From: DASPJQ01 sp035299065 | Lineage (GTDB): Bacteria; Bacteroidota; Bacteroidia; Flavobacteriales_D; UBA2798 | Direction: 5' to 3' | DNA length: 28,662 nucleotides | Assembly: GCA_035299065.1 (NCBI GenBank) | Contig: DATGXI010000100.1 | Location: forward strand, 1 to 28,662 | Shown: piece by piece, positions 25,856-28,662 of the stretch | Layout: the number at the start of each line of letters is the position of its first letter | How positions within the stretch are numbered: position 1 is the stretch's first letter | The notes under the pieces: generated by a model | Told to the model about the DNA's origin: nothing | What the model saw: only the letters and a program-made list of their open reading frames with translations | The model's database searches: none | Translations under genes and position numbers: made by a program

Positions 25856-27613
25856 TTAATTCACACTATAACATTCAACCTTTACATCATCAATTTCCAT
25901 TTCTTCTTTTGCAGGATTGTATAAATACACAAAAAAAGTTTTATTATAAAGCTCGCCATTAAACGTGCTTACTGTGTATTCACTACATACCCATTCACCT
26001 GTTTTTTCAAGGCAGTTTTCTTTTAACCGAATGTATTGTATAAACGCATAACCGGTTTCCCATCCTTGCTTTGTGGCAATGGCAATTGATATGTCATTAC
26101 CCGCATTTTCAAGATTCACTTTTCGTCTTAACATGACTTTGAAATAATGGCTGTACGATTTTCCACTTGACAAATTGCCAACTATTTCCAGCGGAAATTC
26201 ACTGCCTTTTGTATTTAACACACCACCTGATTTTTCATCAAATGTAAATTTGTTTTCAGCAAGAAGTTTGAACCCCTTTGGCGCATAGGGCGGCTCATCT
26301 TTCATACCGCCAAAACAATTCCTGTACGCGTCTCCCGTTTTTAAAAATACGGACCAGAACTTTTGTTTGTCCATTGAAAACGGATTGATGATATCAGCAT
26401 AAAACTGGTACGTGAATACCAGGTTTAAAAAAACAGTAAACGCAACAAGCAGCTTGATCCCGATTTTTGCAATTGGCCTGTATATGTTTTGAAGAATAAA
26501 CGCAAACAGGATCATGAATATAAATAAAAAATCGGTCATGGGGCGCATACCAAAACCACCGGCATAATGCCAGCACCACCATGAACACAATACGTAAATG
26601 ATCACAACCAATGATATGAATGCCCAGGTAAATTTCCAGCGGTTGGCTTTGTAAAGAAAATAAAACCCAACAACCGCAACCAGCAACAAAGGGGTATAAA
26701 TGAAAAGCCCCTTGCGGTAGCTGAATAAAAAATTTGCAAACTGCGGACTGGTCCAGTTAAATCCTTCGTGTTTGTACGACCATATAATAAAGCTGCCGGT
26801 TTGTGCATACCAGGCCAGGCATTGGGCAAGCACAGGCAACAGGGCAACTGCTGCACCAATAAAAATGTATTTACGGTTGCAGGCAAAATTTGATTTAAAA
26901 CAGGATCTCATTCCGGCCCACGAATCAAAAAACACTGGGATAAAAAGTACAACCAGTATGTTTACCGGGCGAATGACGAATACCATGCTGAGCGCAAACA
27001 GGCAATAAATAAACACCTTTTGGGAATATTGACCGCGGCTTATTTTTGAAACCTGCCAAAAGAAAAAAGCGATCCAGAAAAATGTATACACGTGCGAAAA
27101 TGCCGGGGCTACAACGGCATAGTGAAGAATGGTTGATCCGAATGAAAAAACCAGGAGCACAAATGCGGCATTGTGTGGCAGTATGTTGAAATGAACAACC
27201 AGTAGTTTATACAGGAAATAAAGTGCTGCAAAAAAATAAAACAAAGCTGCCAGCGAAACAGCAATTTGAAAAGGTGTGCTAAACCCTGTTAATGGATCAC
27301 CTGTTATGTTACAATAAAGATAAGCCGCAGTAAAAAAAGGCAATTGGCTAATGGCCGTTCCGGCATAGTATTTATTTACGAAGGACTTTTCATGTTTAAT
27401 GTGAATGGCATTGTCAAACTGGCGGTTTGCCCCGTACCCGTAAATAAAAAAATGAGGTAAATAATCGTAATGCCCGCGACCATCACTGTTAATAATAGTC
27501 TCGTGTTTTTTACCGTCATTGCCCGTCCAGCGGTAAGTGTATGCAAAAAACAGGTAACCAATTACAATGGTTGAAAAAATGAGGCGGTTTACCGTGTTGC
27601 CGGGTTTTAGCAT
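25856..27613 (-). CDS. polytopic membrane protein, GT-C glycosyltransferase-like
   Basis: This 585-aa inner-membrane protein has roughly 11-12 hydrophobic segments over residues ~10-460. The loop after the first segment reads INSDGRGHYDYLPHFF, with Asp44. An acidic residue in this loop is typical of GT-C enzymes that use polyprenyl-linked sugars. The last ~120 residues are soluble and beta-rich, ending EIDDVKVECYSVN, and could be a carbohydrate-binding-like domain. The substrate is unknown; cell-surface polysaccharide or glycoprotein assembly is plausible. The frame extends 19 codons upstream to a TTG at 27670, but the ATG at 27613 gives a sensible N-terminus (MLKPGNTVNRLIFS) and leaves room for a promoter-like sequence, so I use it. 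The gene lies 62 bp after the MORN-repeat gene on the same strand. Confidence 0.78.
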   Translation of the reverse strand: MLKPGNTVNRLIFSTIVIGYLFFAYTYRWTGNDGKKHETIINSDGRGHYDYLPHFFIYGYGANRQFDNAIHIKHEKSFVNKYYAGTAISQLPFFTAAYLYCNITGDPLTGFSTPFQIAVSLAALFYFFAALYFLYKLLVVHFNILPHNAAFVLLVFSFGSTILHYAVVAPAFSHVYTFFWIAFFFWQVSKISRGQYSQKVFIYCLFALSMVFVIRPVNILVVLFIPVFFDSWAGMRSCFKSNFACNRKYIFIGAAVALLPVLAQCLAWYAQTGSFIIWSYKHEGFNWTSPQFANFLFSYRKGLFIYTPLLLVAVVGFYFLYKANRWKFTWAFISLVVIIYVLCSWWCWHYAGGFGMRPMTDFLFIFMILFAFILQNIYRPIAKIGIKLLVAFTVFLNLVFTYQFYADIINPFSMDKQKFWSVFLKTGDAYRNCFGGMKDEPPYAPKGFKLLAENKFTFDEKSGGVLNTKGSEFPLEIVGNLSSGKSYSHYFKVMLRRKVNLENAGNDISIAIATKQGWETGYAFIQYIRLKENCLEKTGEWVCSEYTVSTFNGELYNKTFFVYLYNPAKEEMEIDDVKVECYSVN

Positions 27614-27627
27614 TTCAGGTAAAAATA

Positions 27628-27660
27628 CAAAATGTAAGTGAATTCCACTTTCTTTTGCAA
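27628..27660 (-). promoter_or_regulatory. possible promoter for the GT-C-like gene
   Basis: On the minus strand TTG (27660-27658), a 21-nt spacer and TACATTTT (27636-27629, 7/8 match to TAnnTTTG) lie just ahead of the ATG at 27613. Its position in the short gap after a co-directional gene makes it a candidate internal promoter only. Confidence 0.35.
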
Positions 27661-27675
27661 TTACCCACAAAAACC

Positions 27676-28662
27676 TTAGTTGTTCCCCAGGTCTTCTTCA
27701 TCTTCCGGCTTTCGTGGAATCAAATATTCTTCCTTTTTGTAAAGACTTCCATACCTGTCATAATGCTTCCACACACCAACTTTTTCACCATAGCGGTTAT
27801 ATTGCCCCAATGTTTTTACGTGTTTAGGATATTCGGTTAAATCAATTGTGAACAGTGCAACTGAAGCCATGGGACTTGTATAATAACGTATTTCCAAATG
27901 GGTATAGTCAACCTTTCCAAATCCATAAAAATCTTTCACCTGGTCGTTTTCAAATTTCACCAGTATAGAATCGTACCCAACTATTTTTACCAGATCAAAA
28001 TTTGAGATATTGTCATTAAGCAATTTTCCAAAATGCCTGAAATCGTTTCCAAGAACGGTGGCCAGTGGTTGCGCGTATACCATGTTCAGCTTTTGACCAC
28101 TGTACTCTTTATAATAAATCCAGTTACCTTCTTTTTTATACGTTACCAGTGAAGGGGCTCCATATAAATTAATTTGCGGATGGAATTGTATTGAATTGCC
28201 TTCATCGCTACTTAAAAAAACGGGCTGCTGGCTTTGCGCATACGCAACTGGTGACTGTCCCCTGCTTGCCGAAACAGCAATTGAATTAAGCGCTGTTAAC
28301 TCAATGTTCTGGAACCAAAATAAATTGTCCGGGTTGTAAATACGTTCGTGACCACTGGCCAGCAAAGCACCTGCCATTGTATACACTTCGGTATAAACTA
28401 AATTTGAATCAATGGGCTTGCGTATATAGGTCAATGAGTCAGCCAGTTCAAAATTGGTTTTACAAATGGCATTTCCATCTTTAAACAATATCTCTTCAAT
28501 CAAATTTCCTTCCCTGTCAAAACGCTTGCGCACACCGTTTAATTTATTGTTTCGCCACACTTCGGTACGGCACAATTTATTCGTTCCCCGCTTCGAGCCC
28601 ACGATCGCTGATAAAATGAAAACCGCCGCCAACGTCTCGGGGCCGCGCAACTCCAGGAGGAT
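27676..28662 (-). CDS. MORN-variant repeat protein, 5'-truncated
   Basis: The frame is open to the right window edge and contains no ATG near its start (only a TTG at 28650), so the true N-terminus probably lies outside. Two stretches match the MORN-variant (toxin-antitoxin antidote-like) repeat: EVWRNNKLNGVRKRFDREGN near the start and YNRYGEKVGVWKHYDRYGS near the end. The ~230 residues between are of no recognised family. A hydrophobic stretch (TLAAVFILSAIVG) near the visible start could be a signal or membrane segment, but it falls in DNA of unusual composition. The product ends in an acidic tail (KPEDEEDLGNN). Such MORN-variant proteins are common in Bacteroidota and mostly uncharacterised. 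It may be co-transcribed with the GT-C-like gene that follows. Confidence 0.65.
   Translation of the reverse strand: MLLELRGPETLAAVFILSAIVGSKRGTNKLCRTEVWRNNKLNGVRKRFDREGNLIEEILFKDGNAICKTNFELADSLTYIRKPIDSNLVYTEVYTMAGALLASGHERIYNPDNLFWFQNIELTALNSIAVSASRGQSPVAYAQSQQPVFLSSDEGNSIQFHPQINLYGAPSLVTYKKEGNWIYYKEYSGQKLNMVYAQPLATVLGNDFRHFGKLLNDNISNFDLVKIVGYDSILVKFENDQVKDFYGFGKVDYTHLEIRYYTSPMASVALFTIDLTEYPKHVKTLGQYNRYGEKVGVWKHYDRYGSLYKKEEYLIPRKPEDEEDLGNN

Noticed and set aside
27614..27670. TTG-initiated 19-codon extension of the GT-C-like gene
   Set aside because: TTG is a rare start, the extension adds nothing recognisable, and it covers a promoter-like sequence. The ATG at 27613 is preferred.

Overview
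The window looks like a chromosomal segment from a member of the Bacteroidota; the sequence alone does not settle the order. It encodes type IX secretion system (T9SS) cargo with both type A and type B C-terminal sorting domains, PorP/SprF-family outer-membrane proteins and PorE-like OmpA lipid-free periplasmic proteins. Start codons follow A-rich leaders without Shine-Dalgarno sequences. Several intergenic gaps carry the Bacteroidota promoter pattern (TTTG, about 20 nt, TAnnTTTG). Base composition is moderate to AT-rich, except for the last ~90 bases.

Layout. Positions 1-2463 (+ strand) hold the 3' end of an ABC-transporter ATPase, a lipoprotein of unknown function, elongation factor P (efp) and a small secreted protein made of six near-identical EYRA repeats. 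A bidirectional terminator separates these from a large minus-strand gene (2526-5099), an eight-repeat SBBP beta-propeller protein with a type A sorting domain. A 129-bp divergent promoter region follows.

The core is 5229-23582, about 18 kb on the + strand. It is three successive copies of one gene plan. Cassette A is a PKD-rich type B adhesin, a PorP/SprF and a PorE-like OmpA protein. Cassette B is an IgGFc-binding-like type B adhesin and a divergent PorP/SprF with no OmpA gene. Cassette C is an IgGFc-binding-like type B adhesin, a PorP/SprF and a PorE-like OmpA protein. Within a cassette the gaps are 5-27 bp. Family knowledge says type B cargo needs a cognate SprF-like protein for export, and that PorE-type proteins tie T9SS components to peptidoglycan. 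Each cassette is therefore best read as a giant surface adhesin plus its own export or anchoring partner(s). The sorting-domain class covaries with the PorP class: A and C are alike in both, and B differs in both and lacks the OmpA partner.

Downstream are a 692-aa protein with a helical N-terminal part and a TerD-like C-terminal part (GTG start), a convergent terminator, a minus-strand polytopic membrane protein resembling GT-C glycosyltransferases, and a MORN-variant repeat protein that runs off the right edge. The only gap over 300 bp (11615-12214) holds a strong terminator and a promoter-like element for cassette B.
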